Origin: Marinitoga sp. 1197
GTDB taxonomy: Bacteria > Thermotogota > Thermotogae > Petrotogales > Petrotogaceae
Length of the DNA stretch: 64,000 bases
Reading direction: 5' to 3'
NCBI RefSeq assembly: GCF_001021165.1
Contig: NZ_AZAY01000023.1
Coordinates: 119,205-183,204 of the forward strand
Shown in pieces: positions 9,049 through 17,494 of this stretch. The notes under the pieces were generated by a model that was not told where the DNA came from, did not search any database, and worked only from the letters and a program-made list of their open reading frames with translations. The stretch's first letter is position 1; each line of letters begins with the position of its first letter. The translations under genes and the position numbers were made by a program.

Positions 9049-9597
9049 ATGTTGTCAATAGAAAATGGAATATTAAAAGGTAGAAAAATAAATATTGTTC
9101 CTGACAAAAGAACAAGATATACTCCTGCGAATGTAAGAAGAGCTTTAATGAATATAATAGATGTAAAAGATATGAATACACTGGAGATATTTGGAGGATC
9201 TGGGGTAGTTTCTTTTGAATTTATTAGTTCTGGAGCTGAAAAAGTAACTATAATTGAAACATCACGAAAAGCATGTTCGACCATAATAAAGAATTCGAAA
9301 ATTTTAAAAATAAATAATAAACTAAAATTAATATGTTCAGATTTTCGAAAAGCTTTGAAAAAGTTAACAGAAAAATACGATCTAATATTTTTAGATCCAC
9401 CATTTCAAATGGGAATTGCAGATGAAGCTCTGGAAAAAATAAGTGAAAATAAATATATATATAATGAAAACACATTAATAATAGTAGAACATTCTAAAAG
9501 GGAAAAGTTGAAAAAAACATATGGTGATTTAATATTGGATAAGGAGTATAATTATGGTGATATAAAAATATCTATTTACATAAAGGAAGGTGGATGA
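9049..9597 (+). CDS. rsmD: 16S rRNA (guanine966-N2)-methyltransferase RsmD
   Basis: SAM-dependent methyltransferase that modifies 16S rRNA G966. Length 182 residues is typical. It shows the RsmD start (LKGRKINIVPDKRTRYTPAN, with RPT replaced by RYT), the SAM site LEIFGGSGVVSFEFIS and the catalytic DPPF at 116-119. Sits in the recG operon, six bases after recG, and its stop lies just before the start of the ComFB-like gene. Confidence 0.93.
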   Translation: MLSIENGILKGRKINIVPDKRTRYTPANVRRALMNIIDVKDMNTLEIFGGSGVVSFEFISSGAEKVTIIETSRKACSTIIKNSKILKINNKLKLICSDFRKALKKLTEKYDLIFLDPPFQMGIADEALEKISENKYIYNENTLIIVEHSKREKLKKTYGDLILDKEYNYGDIKISIYIKEGG

Positions 9598-9598
9598 T

Positions 9599-9967
9599 AT
9601 GATTATAGAAAAATACCATATTTTTAATGTTTTAGAGCATTTAGTTGAAGATATAACCAATGAAATGTTTAGCATGCCAAATGTTGATATGTGTATTTGT
9701 GATCGTTGTAGGGCAGATGTTATAGCTTTAGCTCTAAACCATTTACACCCTAAATACGTAGTTACAGAAAAAGGAAGGATATTTTCTGAACTTGAAACAT
9801 ATACATTTCAAATAAGAGCAGAAGTTTTATCAGAAGTTTTAAAAGCAATGGAAAAGGTAAAAGAAAGACCATCGCACCCAAAAGAAGAATCAATCTACAA
9901 AGAAAAACTCATAGATTTAGATAAATTAGAAGAACATTTTAATAATTTGCAAAAAAAGAATGATTAA
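9599..9967 (+). CDS. ComFB-like (late competence development) protein
   Basis: A 122-residue protein matching the ComFB family: an N-terminal helical part (VLEHLVEDITNEMF), a CxCxRC segment (MCICDRCRADVIALALNHL) and YVVTEKGRIFSE. The cysteines may bind a metal. ComFB is encoded in the Bacillus comF operon but its role is unclear; relatives in cyanobacteria bind cyclic di-nucleotides. ATG 9599 is eight bases after AAGGAAGG; an earlier GTG at 9590 would lie inside the SD site. Last gene of the degV-recG-rsmD unit. Confidence 0.8.
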   Translation: MIIEKYHIFNVLEHLVEDITNEMFSMPNVDMCICDRCRADVIALALNHLHPKYVVTEKGRIFSELETYTFQIRAEVLSEVLKAMEKVKERPSHPKEESIYKEKLIDLDKLEEHFNNLQKKND

Positions 9968-9985
9968 GAATTACAGAAAAAATAA

Positions 9986-10534
9986 TTAAAAATAAGCTGT
10001 AAAAATCATTCCGAGGATTTCATCATTTTGATTTGAAATAGCATTACCCAGCTTTAACATTAATAACTTATTTTCAAGTGTTTTTATTTTATTTTCCAAT
10101 TCTGATTTTATATCAGGGTCGGTTTCTGTTTTTATATAATTTTTAAGATTATTGATTAATTCTTCCAGCCTTTTTATCTTATCATCCTTTTTATTATCTA
10201 ATTTATTTGGATTATTTTCGATTATATTATCGTCATTTTTTGGACTATTGTCCATTTTGTTTTTATATGCAATCATTACCTGTGTTTTTCCAGCAACGGC
10301 GGCGAGGAAAGCACCTCTTTTTTGAATATCAAGAGATATTTTGCTGTATATGACATATCCTCCGTTTTGAATGGCTTCTTTTTTAAATGCCATTAAATTG
10401 CCAGTTTCTTGAGATAAAACACGTATAATACTCATTGAAGCAGGAGCTCCCGAGGCTATTCCCGGTTCTCCTGGGTCTAATTTATAACCAAGTATGGGAT
10501 TAATATTATCAGGATTAATTTTCATATTTATCAT
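9986..10534 (-). CDS. Hypothetical protein with C-terminal coiled coil
   Basis: A 182-residue protein I do not recognise. The first ~90 residues are compact and mixed (ILGYKLDPGEPGIASG, FLAAVAGKTQVMIAYKNK), then an Asn/Asp/Lys-rich linker (about 93-115), then a predicted coiled coil (IKRLEELINNLKNYI through ENKLLMLKL). No signal peptide or membrane helix. ATG 10534 is preferred to GTG 10543 because AGGAGT lies eight bases upstream of the ATG. A TATAAT box stands just upstream. It faces the recG operon tail to tail with only about 20 bases between and no clear terminator hairpin. Confidence 0.6.
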   Translation of the reverse strand: MINMKINPDNINPILGYKLDPGEPGIASGAPASMSIIRVLSQETGNLMAFKKEAIQNGGYVIYSKISLDIQKRGAFLAAVAGKTQVMIAYKNKMDNSPKNDDNIIENNPNKLDNKKDDKIKRLEELINNLKNYIKTETDPDIKSELENKIKTLENKLLMLKLGNAISNQNDEILGMIFTAYF

Positions 10535-10690
10535 TTTTACCACTCCTGAGAAATTATAACCATATTTTACACTTAGATTTTTTATTTTGCATTTAAAGAT
10601 AAAAATTTTAATGTTCTTTTTTTAATCATATTATTTAGATGTTGAAAAGATTAAAAATGTTCTAATAAAAAATAAAAAGTGAGTGATTGT

Positions 10691-12721
10691 ATGGATATAC
10701 CACAAATTTTGGAAAAAAACATAAAAAAAATAAAAATAGGCTATTTAAAAGTAAATTTTACATATATAGAAAATAAAATCATAGAAATAAAAAAGTATGG
10801 AAGAATATTGCATGAAAAATATCCATCAGATATTCTAATAGTACTTGAACTTTCTGAAATAATAAAAGCATATATATTTTTTTATACTTTTGAATGTGAT
10901 ATAAATATATTTAAAAAATTCAATCCTGAAGTAAAAAATAATATGATAGTATTTGATTTGAAAGAAAAGAGTATGGATAAAGCTTTTGATATAATAATCA
11001 ATGAAATTAGAGAAAACTATATTCCTGCTATTAAAGCCAGAGATATAATGTCCTCACCAGTAAGGACTGTTTTATCAAATGAAGCTATTGAAAAAGTATA
11101 TAGAATAATGATTCAAACAGGACACAATGGTTTACCTGTAATTGAAAAAAATGAATTAATAGGTATAATAACCAAAAAAGATATTGAAAAAGCTATAAAT
11201 CATGGACTATCTAAATTTCCTGTAAAGGAAATAATAACGAAAAATGTTGTATCAGTTTTGCCTGAAACACCAATTGAAGAAATAAGATATAAAATGCTTG
11301 AAAATGGAATAGGACGATTATTAGTTATAGATAAGAATAATATGTTAATGGGAATAATAACAAGGTCTGATTTGATTAAAGGAAAAGTATTTCATAAATC
11401 AAAGCCTAATATAATTATTGAATATAATGAAGAAGTTCATAAATATAATATATTAAAGAAGATGCTAAAATATATTCCTTCAAAATATATGAATCTTTTA
11501 AGGTTATTAGGTGCATATGGAAGTGAATTGAATATGCCAGTTTATGTTGTTGGTGGATTTGTCAGGGATTTGTTATTGGGTAAAAAGAATTTTGATATAG
11601 ATATAGTGGTCGAAGGCGATGGATTAAAATACTCAAAATATGCATCAAAAAATTTAAGGGCAACATTTGTTGAACATAGTGAATTTCATACAGGTTCATT
11701 GTTTTTTAAGGATGGATTTAGAATAGATATTGCTACAGCCAGAACTGAGTATTATGAAAAACCAGCAGATTTGCCAAAAGTAGAATTAAGTACAATTAAA
11801 AAAGATTTATATAGAAGAGATTTTTCAATAAATGCTATGGCTATAAAATTAAATAGTGAAGAATTTGGTGTTTTACTTGATTTTTTTGGATGCAAGAAAG
11901 ATTTAGATAAAGGTATTATTAGGGTATTATATAACTTAAGTTTTATAGAAGATCCAACAAGAATTTTAAGGGCTATAAGATTTAAAAATCGTTTTAATTT
12001 TATAATTGAAAATAGAACATATGAATTACTAAAAACCACAGTAGAAAACAATTATATTGAAAAAGTTACTGGAATGAGATTAAGAGAAGAATTTGAAAAA
12101 ATTTTAAATGAAAGGAATATAATAGATTCTCTCAAAGAAATGGGGAGATTAGAAATATTAGATCATCTATTTTTATATACAAAATACAATGAAAAAAAAA
12201 TAAAAATTTTTAAAAGAGTATTAATTTTCTACAATTGGTTAAAAGAAAATGCATTGCAATATATAAAAAGCGTAAAAATTTTTCATTTATTTTTATATTC
12301 TTATCTTATTAATGAAAGTAATGATGCAAAATCATATGTATTTAATCGTTATGGATTACCAAAAAAGTTTATTAATAATATAGAAAAATTTGAAAAACTA
12401 CAAAAAGAACTAAAAAAAATAAATCCAGATTCATTATTCTCAGATTTTTATAAATTAACAGATTCATTTGATAATGAATTGTTAATTGTTTTGTCGGGAT
12501 ATATTGATTTACAAACAACAGAAAAATATAAAAAGTTTCTATTAAAGATAAAAGATTTCAAATTAAACATTACAGGAAATGATATAATAAAATTAGGCAT
12601 AAAGGGTAAAAAAGTTGGGGAAATTTTGAATAAAATAAAAATGTATAAACTGGATGATAATATCAATGATGAAAAAGATTTTTTGTTAAAATTAGTGGAG
12701 GATTGGAATGAATCAGTATAG
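10691..12721 (+). CDS. CBS-domain tRNA nucleotidyltransferase (CCA- or A-adding type)
   Basis: 676 residues. After an N-terminal ~110 residues come two CBS motifs (about 112-230; ARDIMSSPVRTV and VKEIITKNVVSVLP), then the nucleotidyltransferase head: VVGGFVRDLLLG near residue 285, the metal-binding DIDIVVEGD, and the RRDFSINAMA motif, followed by the helical neck/body. Such DHH-CBS-PolyA_pol proteins add A or CCA to tRNA 3' ends. Here the ~300-residue DHH/DHHA1 module usually found in front is missing; only a stretch like its end (KAFDIIINEIRENYIPAIKA) remains. ATG 10691 is chosen; the GTG at 10679 has no SD site. Which nucleotides it adds cannot be read from sequence. Confidence 0.87.
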   Translation: MDIPQILEKNIKKIKIGYLKVNFTYIENKIIEIKKYGRILHEKYPSDILIVLELSEIIKAYIFFYTFECDINIFKKFNPEVKNNMIVFDLKEKSMDKAFDIIINEIRENYIPAIKARDIMSSPVRTVLSNEAIEKVYRIMIQTGHNGLPVIEKNELIGIITKKDIEKAINHGLSKFPVKEIITKNVVSVLPETPIEEIRYKMLENGIGRLLVIDKNNMLMGIITRSDLIKGKVFHKSKPNIIIEYNEEVHKYNILKKMLKYIPSKYMNLLRLLGAYGSELNMPVYVVGGFVRDLLLGKKNFDIDIVVEGDGLKYSKYASKNLRATFVEHSEFHTGSLFFKDGFRIDIATARTEYYEKPADLPKVELSTIKKDLYRRDFSINAMAIKLNSEEFGVLLDFFGCKKDLDKGIIRVLYNLSFIEDPTRILRAIRFKNRFNFIIENRTYELLKTTVENNYIEKVTGMRLREEFEKILNERNIIDSLKEMGRLEILDHLFLYTKYNEKKIKIFKRVLIFYNWLKENALQYIKSVKIFHLFLYSYLINESNDAKSYVFNRYGLPKKFINNIEKFEKLQKELKKINPDSLFSDFYKLTDSFDNELLIVLSGYIDLQTTEKYKKFLLKIKDFKLNITGNDIIKLGIKGKKVGEILNKIKMYKLDDNINDEKDFLLKLVEDWNESV

Positions 12722-13040
12722 AATTTATATATTAATTGCATCAATTTTAATATTGATATCTTCGTTTTTCATAATTAACATATTAAATAATTCTTCAGAT
12801 TTAATAATGGTAGCATCTACAAAAAAGTTACCTATAGAAATCGAAAATAAAAGTAATGAAGTTATTTTTATCAACGGAGAAAAACTTAAACCCCAGAATA
12901 AAAGGAATATAAATCTTGGAAAAAATGAAAAAATAATAATTACAAATAATTCCGGAACGGTTATAATAAAGACTTTTGAAAAAATATATAAAGTGAAATT
13001 AAAATCTTTTGAGGTGGTGATTGAAAATGGGGAAAATTAA
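12708..13040 (+). CDS. Small membrane-anchored protein, unknown function
   Basis: 110 residues. Residues 5-26 form a single transmembrane helix, and the rest is a beta-rich extracytoplasmic domain (VIFINGEKLKPQNKRNINLG, KIIITNNSGTVIIKTFEK) that resembles small NusG-domain-II-like or PrsA-less surface domains but without a firm match. ATG 12708 overlaps the end of the tRNA nucleotidyltransferase gene by 14 bases and has GGAGG six bases upstream; its own end overlaps the DUF4416 gene. Confidence 0.55.
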   Translation: MNQYRIYILIASILILISSFFIINILNNSSDLIMVASTKKLPIEIENKSNEVIFINGEKLKPQNKRNINLGKNEKIIITNNSGTVIIKTFEKIYKVKLKSFEVVIENGEN

Positions 13041-13590
13041 AGATATAGATAGGGTGAATTATGTAATACATTTTTTTTCAGCAGGAGATACGGATTATTG
13101 GTTATATCATGAAAATGTATTGGAAAAATTAAAAAAACATTTTGGTGAAATAGATTATATTTCTGATGAATTAGATTTTCAAAAATATACATATTATTAT
13201 AATCTGGAAATGGGGCAAAATGTAAAGATAAAAGCCAGGATGATAAGTTTTAAAAACTTATATTCGCCTGGATTTTTAGCAGATGCTAAAACAATAACTA
13301 ATTCTATAGAATTAGAGTATGCTTTTGATGGAAAAAGAAAAATTAATCTTGATATAGGATATATTCACCATATGCAATTTGTCCTTGCCAGTACAAAACC
13401 ATGGGGTAATAGAATTTATTTATCAAAAGGAATATATGCAGAAATAACATTAATGTATGTATATGATCAGTGGAAAGCATTTGACCATTCCTATCAGAAC
13501 TTTAAAGATAAAGAATATCAGAATATTTTAACTGAAATTAGAAATATATATTTAAATAAAAGAAAAAAATGGTTATCGGGGAGAAAATAA
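13027..13590 (+). CDS. DUF4416 family protein
   Basis: 187 residues matching DUF4416, a family of unknown function in thermophiles and deltaproteobacteria. Visible family features are FSAGDTDYWLYHENVLEKL, a YYNLEMG strand, SPGFLADAKTITNSIE and IHHMQFVLASTKPWGNRIYL with the invariant GDIGYI-type segment here as DIGYIHH. ATG 13027 follows GAGGTG by about ten bases and overlaps the upstream stop; TTG 13021 is the other in-frame option. No role can be given. Confidence 0.8.
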   Translation: MGKIKDIDRVNYVIHFFSAGDTDYWLYHENVLEKLKKHFGEIDYISDELDFQKYTYYYNLEMGQNVKIKARMISFKNLYSPGFLADAKTITNSIELEYAFDGKRKINLDIGYIHHMQFVLASTKPWGNRIYLSKGIYAEITLMYVYDQWKAFDHSYQNFKDKEYQNILTEIRNIYLNKRKKWLSGRK

Positions 13591-13591
13591 T

Positions 13592-14944
13592 ATGAAAAAT
13601 AAATTATTTTTTCTATTATTTATAATAATAACAGTTTATAATTTTTCATCAGCAAAATTATTATTTCCAGATTCAATAGACTTTTATTATCAACGTTCGA
13701 AAAATATAAATTCCGGTATATTATATACCGGAATTCCTTTGTTTTTTATTGAAGATAACAATTATAAATCTAATATATTATTTGAATTTCCGTTTGGTTT
13801 CGAAAAAAGATTGGAAAATAATGTGCTATTTAATGGTGGAGGATATTATACCTTAGAAAAAGATAAGATTTTTTTTAGTGATCTATACAATGAATTTTAT
13901 TCATGGATGAATTTTGGTTTTGAATTTTATCATAATGATAATCTATATGCAAGATTTATAGTTGATTTCAAAGAAGGAAATAGTGCATATTTTAAATATA
14001 AAAACTTGACTTTTTTGGATATATATAACAATTTTGAATTAATTAAAAGAGATACACTAGATACGCCGTCGTTGAGCTATTTAAGCTTAAAAAATAATAA
14101 CTGGAGTTTTATTTTAGGAAGAACCAGAATATCTCTTGGACCATTAAAAAATTCATTAATTCTTTCAGATGCAACAAAATATTATGAAAATATAAACTAC
14201 AAATACAGATTTAAAGGAATAACATTCAATACAATATTAATTTCAATGCAACCAATGCTAACTGAAGAAGAATATGAAAAACAATTTTCTACAGATGCAA
14301 CTGATGCTTTTAGAGAAATATTAACAAATAGAGTAGATTTTAATTTTGATAAAATAAATATAGGAGTAACATCTTTGAATTTGTATGGAGGATCAAAATC
14401 TTTAATAGATGCAAAAAATGGATTAATATCTATAGATGCATTATTGCAATATAAAAATTTCAGATTATACGTTCAGGATACTTACAATACATTTAAAGAT
14501 AAAAATAGCTATGGTTATGGTGCGGAAATATTATTTAAAATACACAAAGATACATACTTTTCAATGTTATATGAAAATTATTTTGTTGATAATGGAATAT
14601 ATGAAGATGAGATTCCATATAACAGATTATATAATCGTTCATTGGAAATAATAAACGAACCTGGAGCAAGATATTTTTACGATTATCCACTTGGATTTAA
14701 ATATGATGAAAATTCCAAAGTTCAAAGTTTTCAAACATATATATCAAATAGAAATTTTTTGATGTTGTATGAACAGGATTCTGGAATTTCCTTTGGTAAT
14801 GATTTCTTTAATGAAAAAATTAAAATGTATATCAGATTCTTCAATAATATAAATGTGGAACTTAAATATATAAATTTAAGATACGATAAGCAGAAATTTG
14901 AAAACTATTCAGTGTTTTTAATAATTCCTATTAAAATTCAATGA
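13592..14944 (+). CDS. Putative outer-membrane beta-barrel protein (paralogue of the next gene)
   Basis: 450 residues with a signal peptide (about 1-21, cleaved near SSA-K). The mature part is made of alternating aromatic/hydrophobic strands with Asn/Asp/Lys turns and ends in a strand (SVFLIIPIKIQ), as in outer-membrane barrels. A block around residue 170, FILGRTRISLGPLKNSLILS, is echoed in the following gene at the same relative position. Together with length and start these suggest tandem paralogues for the toga. Distantly reminiscent of capsule-assembly (Wzi-like) barrels, which also have GR...LSD blocks, but I would not name it so. Confidence 0.6.
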   Translation: MKNKLFFLLFIIITVYNFSSAKLLFPDSIDFYYQRSKNINSGILYTGIPLFFIEDNNYKSNILFEFPFGFEKRLENNVLFNGGGYYTLEKDKIFFSDLYNEFYSWMNFGFEFYHNDNLYARFIVDFKEGNSAYFKYKNLTFLDIYNNFELIKRDTLDTPSLSYLSLKNNNWSFILGRTRISLGPLKNSLILSDATKYYENINYKYRFKGITFNTILISMQPMLTEEEYEKQFSTDATDAFREILTNRVDFNFDKINIGVTSLNLYGGSKSLIDAKNGLISIDALLQYKNFRLYVQDTYNTFKDKNSYGYGAEILFKIHKDTYFSMLYENYFVDNGIYEDEIPYNRLYNRSLEIINEPGARYFYDYPLGFKYDENSKVQSFQTYISNRNFLMLYEQDSGISFGNDFFNEKIKMYIRFFNNINVELKYINLRYDKQKFENYSVFLIIPIKIQ

Positions 14945-14976
14945 TAATATTGAACGTTTTATGGAAGAGGTGAATT

Positions 14977-16299
14977 ATGAAAAAGTATTTGTTTGTGTTA
15001 ATATTTTTAATGTTAATGTCGACAGTTTTTCCTTTTTATTTTGAAAATGATATAGAATATAAAATATTTATATATGATAAACTTTTAAATGGAGAAGTTT
15101 TAGAAACCTCCATAACTCCATATCCAGATAAATCAAAAAACGAAATAAAAATAAATATTCCATATTATTATACTAATAAATATGAATTAATACCGCTATT
15201 TCAAATAAAAAATAAAGACTATTCGTTTAAATTTTCTTTTACAACTAATTATCAGCTAAATTTTCAGATATATTTTGGGAAAAAAATAAATTCTTTCTGG
15301 TTTATAATTGGAAGATATAAAACAGATTGGTCATTATTAGAAAGAGGCGTGTTTTTATCAGACTCTTTACCATATGTTGATGGAATAACAGGTGGATTTA
15401 CCACAGATTTTCTTTTTGGAGATATGGGCATATACTTTGGAGCATATGCTTTTAATTCTTATTTGACAGACGAAGAAAAAGAAATACAAAAGATGCAGAT
15501 AGATGGAAATTCTGATAGAAGAAGTATAAATATGGGATATTATGAACCATATAAAACACTATTAATTCATAGATTAGACTTAAGACCAACAGATTTTTTA
15601 AGAATATCTTTCAATGAATTAAATTTAATAGGTGGAAAGTTTCCGGACTTAGTTGACCTGAATTTTATGAATGTTCTTCATAACACATATGGTGAAGGTT
15701 ATTCAAACGCGATGTTGGCAATAGATGGTGAAATTATTCCTTTAAAAGGGATTAAATTATACGGTGAAATAGCAATGGATGATTTTGTTGTACCTCTTAC
15801 AGAATCCGGTGCTGAAGATTATAAACCAACAGCTTTTGCATGGGGATATGGATTTCAATATGTATTTAAAGTATTTAATGGTTATTTAAATACAAAAATA
15901 GAAGATTATAAGATATATTCATGGATGTATAATAGATGGCAGGAGTTATTAAAATTTACGGGGCGATATATAGAAAATAATAAAATATATGATATTCCAA
16001 TGGGTTATGATTATGGAAGTGGAATAGAAAGTCAATTATTTTCCATAGAATATATAAAAAATAAATTTAATATAAAACTTATATTTGAAAAAGTGGTTCA
16101 AGGTGAAATAAATTTGAGTACATCTTATTTTGATAAAACGTTAAAAGGAAATATTGAAACGTGGGAAGGACCTTATGGGAATATAAATGAGATTTATTAT
16201 ACAACATTAGATCTCAAATTAAATAATCTTTTGTTTAATATGAAACTCAGTAATTCTAATATAATTGAATATATGATAAATTATGAAATATCTTTTTAA
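14977..16299 (+). CDS. Putative outer-membrane beta-barrel protein
   Basis: 440 residues with a signal peptide (about 1-19, ending STVFPFY) and a beta-rich, aromatic mature region. Shares with the preceding gene the GR-x-G/L-x-LSD block (FIIGRYKTDWSLLERGVFLS near residue 110) and the overall size, so the two are probably an old tandem duplication. The C-terminus MINYEISF ends in an aromatic residue, as common for barrel proteins. AGAGGTG precedes ATG 14977. Expected in the outer sheath; ligand unknown. Confidence 0.6.
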   Translation: MKKYLFVLIFLMLMSTVFPFYFENDIEYKIFIYDKLLNGEVLETSITPYPDKSKNEIKINIPYYYTNKYELIPLFQIKNKDYSFKFSFTTNYQLNFQIYFGKKINSFWFIIGRYKTDWSLLERGVFLSDSLPYVDGITGGFTTDFLFGDMGIYFGAYAFNSYLTDEEKEIQKMQIDGNSDRRSINMGYYEPYKTLLIHRLDLRPTDFLRISFNELNLIGGKFPDLVDLNFMNVLHNTYGEGYSNAMLAIDGEIIPLKGIKLYGEIAMDDFVVPLTESGAEDYKPTAFAWGYGFQYVFKVFNGYLNTKIEDYKIYSWMYNRWQELLKFTGRYIENNKIYDIPMGYDYGSGIESQLFSIEYIKNKFNIKLIFEKVVQGEINLSTSYFDKTLKGNIETWEGPYGNINEIYYTTLDLKLNNLLFNMKLSNSNIIEYMINYEISF

Positions 16300-16333
16300 A
16301 ATATAAATAAAAATCATATAGTCCGCTGCAAGC

Positions 16334-16384
16334 GAGCTATAGCTCAAAAGTTTTTTTAATTAAAATCAAAAATTTTTAAACCAA
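16334..16384 (+). repeat. Dispersed short repeat, copy 1
   Basis: 51 bases beginning with the perfect palindrome GAGCTATAGCTC and ending in TTTTTAAACCAA. It matches 58898-58945 in about 42 of 48 aligned positions with a three-base gap. The flanks (16321-16333 and 16385-16402) are locally GC-rich (CCGCTGCAAGCG; CCCGCGGTAGCG) in an AT-rich genome. Both copies lie shortly upstream of a plus-strand gene. Confidence 0.55.
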
Positions 16385-16415
16385 TACCCGCGGTAGCGTG
16401 TAAGTAGGTGAGAAA

Positions 16416-17411
16416 ATGAATAAAAAAACTTTTTTTATATTAGAAAAAATAGAAAATAAAAGATTCCCATATAGATTAACCATTATTCAGGGGAACAAGA
16501 TACTTTTATCTTTAAGAGTACAGGAAAAATGGCCGGGTCAAAAAGGGCATATTTTCTGTGTACGTGAAAAAGAAAATTTTATTTTAAAAAAAGAAAATAT
16601 AATAGAAAAAGTTCCAATATTATATTTAAAACGTCTTGGGAAAAGGTTGGTAATGGCCCTTGATAGAGAAATGAGAAAAAGATGTGATTTTTTATTTTTA
16701 AAGAAAAAGTATAAAACGAAAGAAGGTGAATATGAGCAAATTTTCTGGAGAACAGAGCAGGGATTAAAACAAAACAAACCAAAAGTGAAACTAACAACAT
16801 ATTATCACGATACATTGAATATTATTATAGATTCAAATGAAAGATATCCGTGGAAATTTCCAAAAGCTATTATTTCAAAAAGAAAATTGCCAATAGGAGA
16901 TTACGCCCTTGAAGATAACGGGGAAATATTAGGAGTAGTTGAAAGGAAAACTTTTGAAAATGTTATACATGAATTTTCGCAAATGGCAAATTTTCATCAA
17001 CATTTAGTTAATTTAAAAGCTTATAAAAATTCTGCACTTGTAATTGAAGAAAATTATTCTGATTTTTTAAATGAAAATAAAATTAAGTATTATAGTTCAT
17101 CTTATATGTTAAAAGCAATAGCGGAACTTTATGCATATCATAGCGATCTTACTATTGTGTTTGCGGGTAATAGAAAATTAGCTAATGAATGGACATATAG
17201 ATATTTTGAAGCATTAAAATCACATAAAGAGGATGTTCCTCATTTTAAAATTGCAGAGATTATGGAAGATTATAAACCTTCACAAAAAAAGGAAGATATA
17301 TATCTTGAAATAAAAAATAAAATAAAAAATGAATTTCCAGAATCATTTAAATTTTCATATTTGAAAAAAAATTTGATAATGTATCAGAGCACAAACTTAG
17401 AAAAATATTAA
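16416..17411 (+). CDS. ERCC4-domain (XPF/Mus81-type) nuclease, reading frame broken near the 3' end
   Basis: 331 residues as read in one frame. Residues about 130-250 are an ERCC4 nuclease domain: IIIDSNERYPW, KLPIGDYALED and VVERKTFENV, the GD...ERKxxxD active site with Asn in place of the last Asp. This domain cuts branched or single-strand/double-strand junction DNA in XPF and Mus81. The N-terminal ~125 residues are unassigned. The frame ends at 17411 with an unconvincing tail, while the -1 frame from the A8 tract at 17364-17371 continues as a good winged helix to 17491, four bases before wecB. Start ATG 16416 has TAGGTG upstream. Confidence 0.75.
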   Translation: MNKKTFFILEKIENKRFPYRLTIIQGNKILLSLRVQEKWPGQKGHIFCVREKENFILKKENIIEKVPILYLKRLGKRLVMALDREMRKRCDFLFLKKKYKTKEGEYEQIFWRTEQGLKQNKPKVKLTTYYHDTLNIIIDSNERYPWKFPKAIISKRKLPIGDYALEDNGEILGVVERKTFENVIHEFSQMANFHQHLVNLKAYKNSALVIEENYSDFLNENKIKYYSSSYMLKAIAELYAYHSDLTIVFAGNRKLANEWTYRYFEALKSHKEDVPHFKIAEIMEDYKPSQKKEDIYLEIKNKIKNEFPESFKFSYLKKNLIMYQSTNLEKY

Positions 17412-17491
17412 ATCAATTAAGAGAAGAAGGATTAGTTTATCTTGAAAGAAAAGGAAATAAAAGTTTATGGAAAAAATGCAAAGGAGAGTGA
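17364..17491 (+). other. -1 frame continuation of the ERCC4 nuclease gene (winged-helix tail)
   Basis: Directly at the run of eight A residues the -1 frame reads KKKFDNVSEHKLRKILNQL, then REEGLVYLERKGNKSLWKK, a textbook winged-helix end, and stops at 17489-17491. The AAGGAGAG SD site for wecB lies inside this stretch. Nine A residues would fuse it in frame with the nuclease. Either a frameshift mutation, a sequencing indel, or slippage on the A tract. Confidence 0.65.
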
Positions 17492-17494
17492 ATT

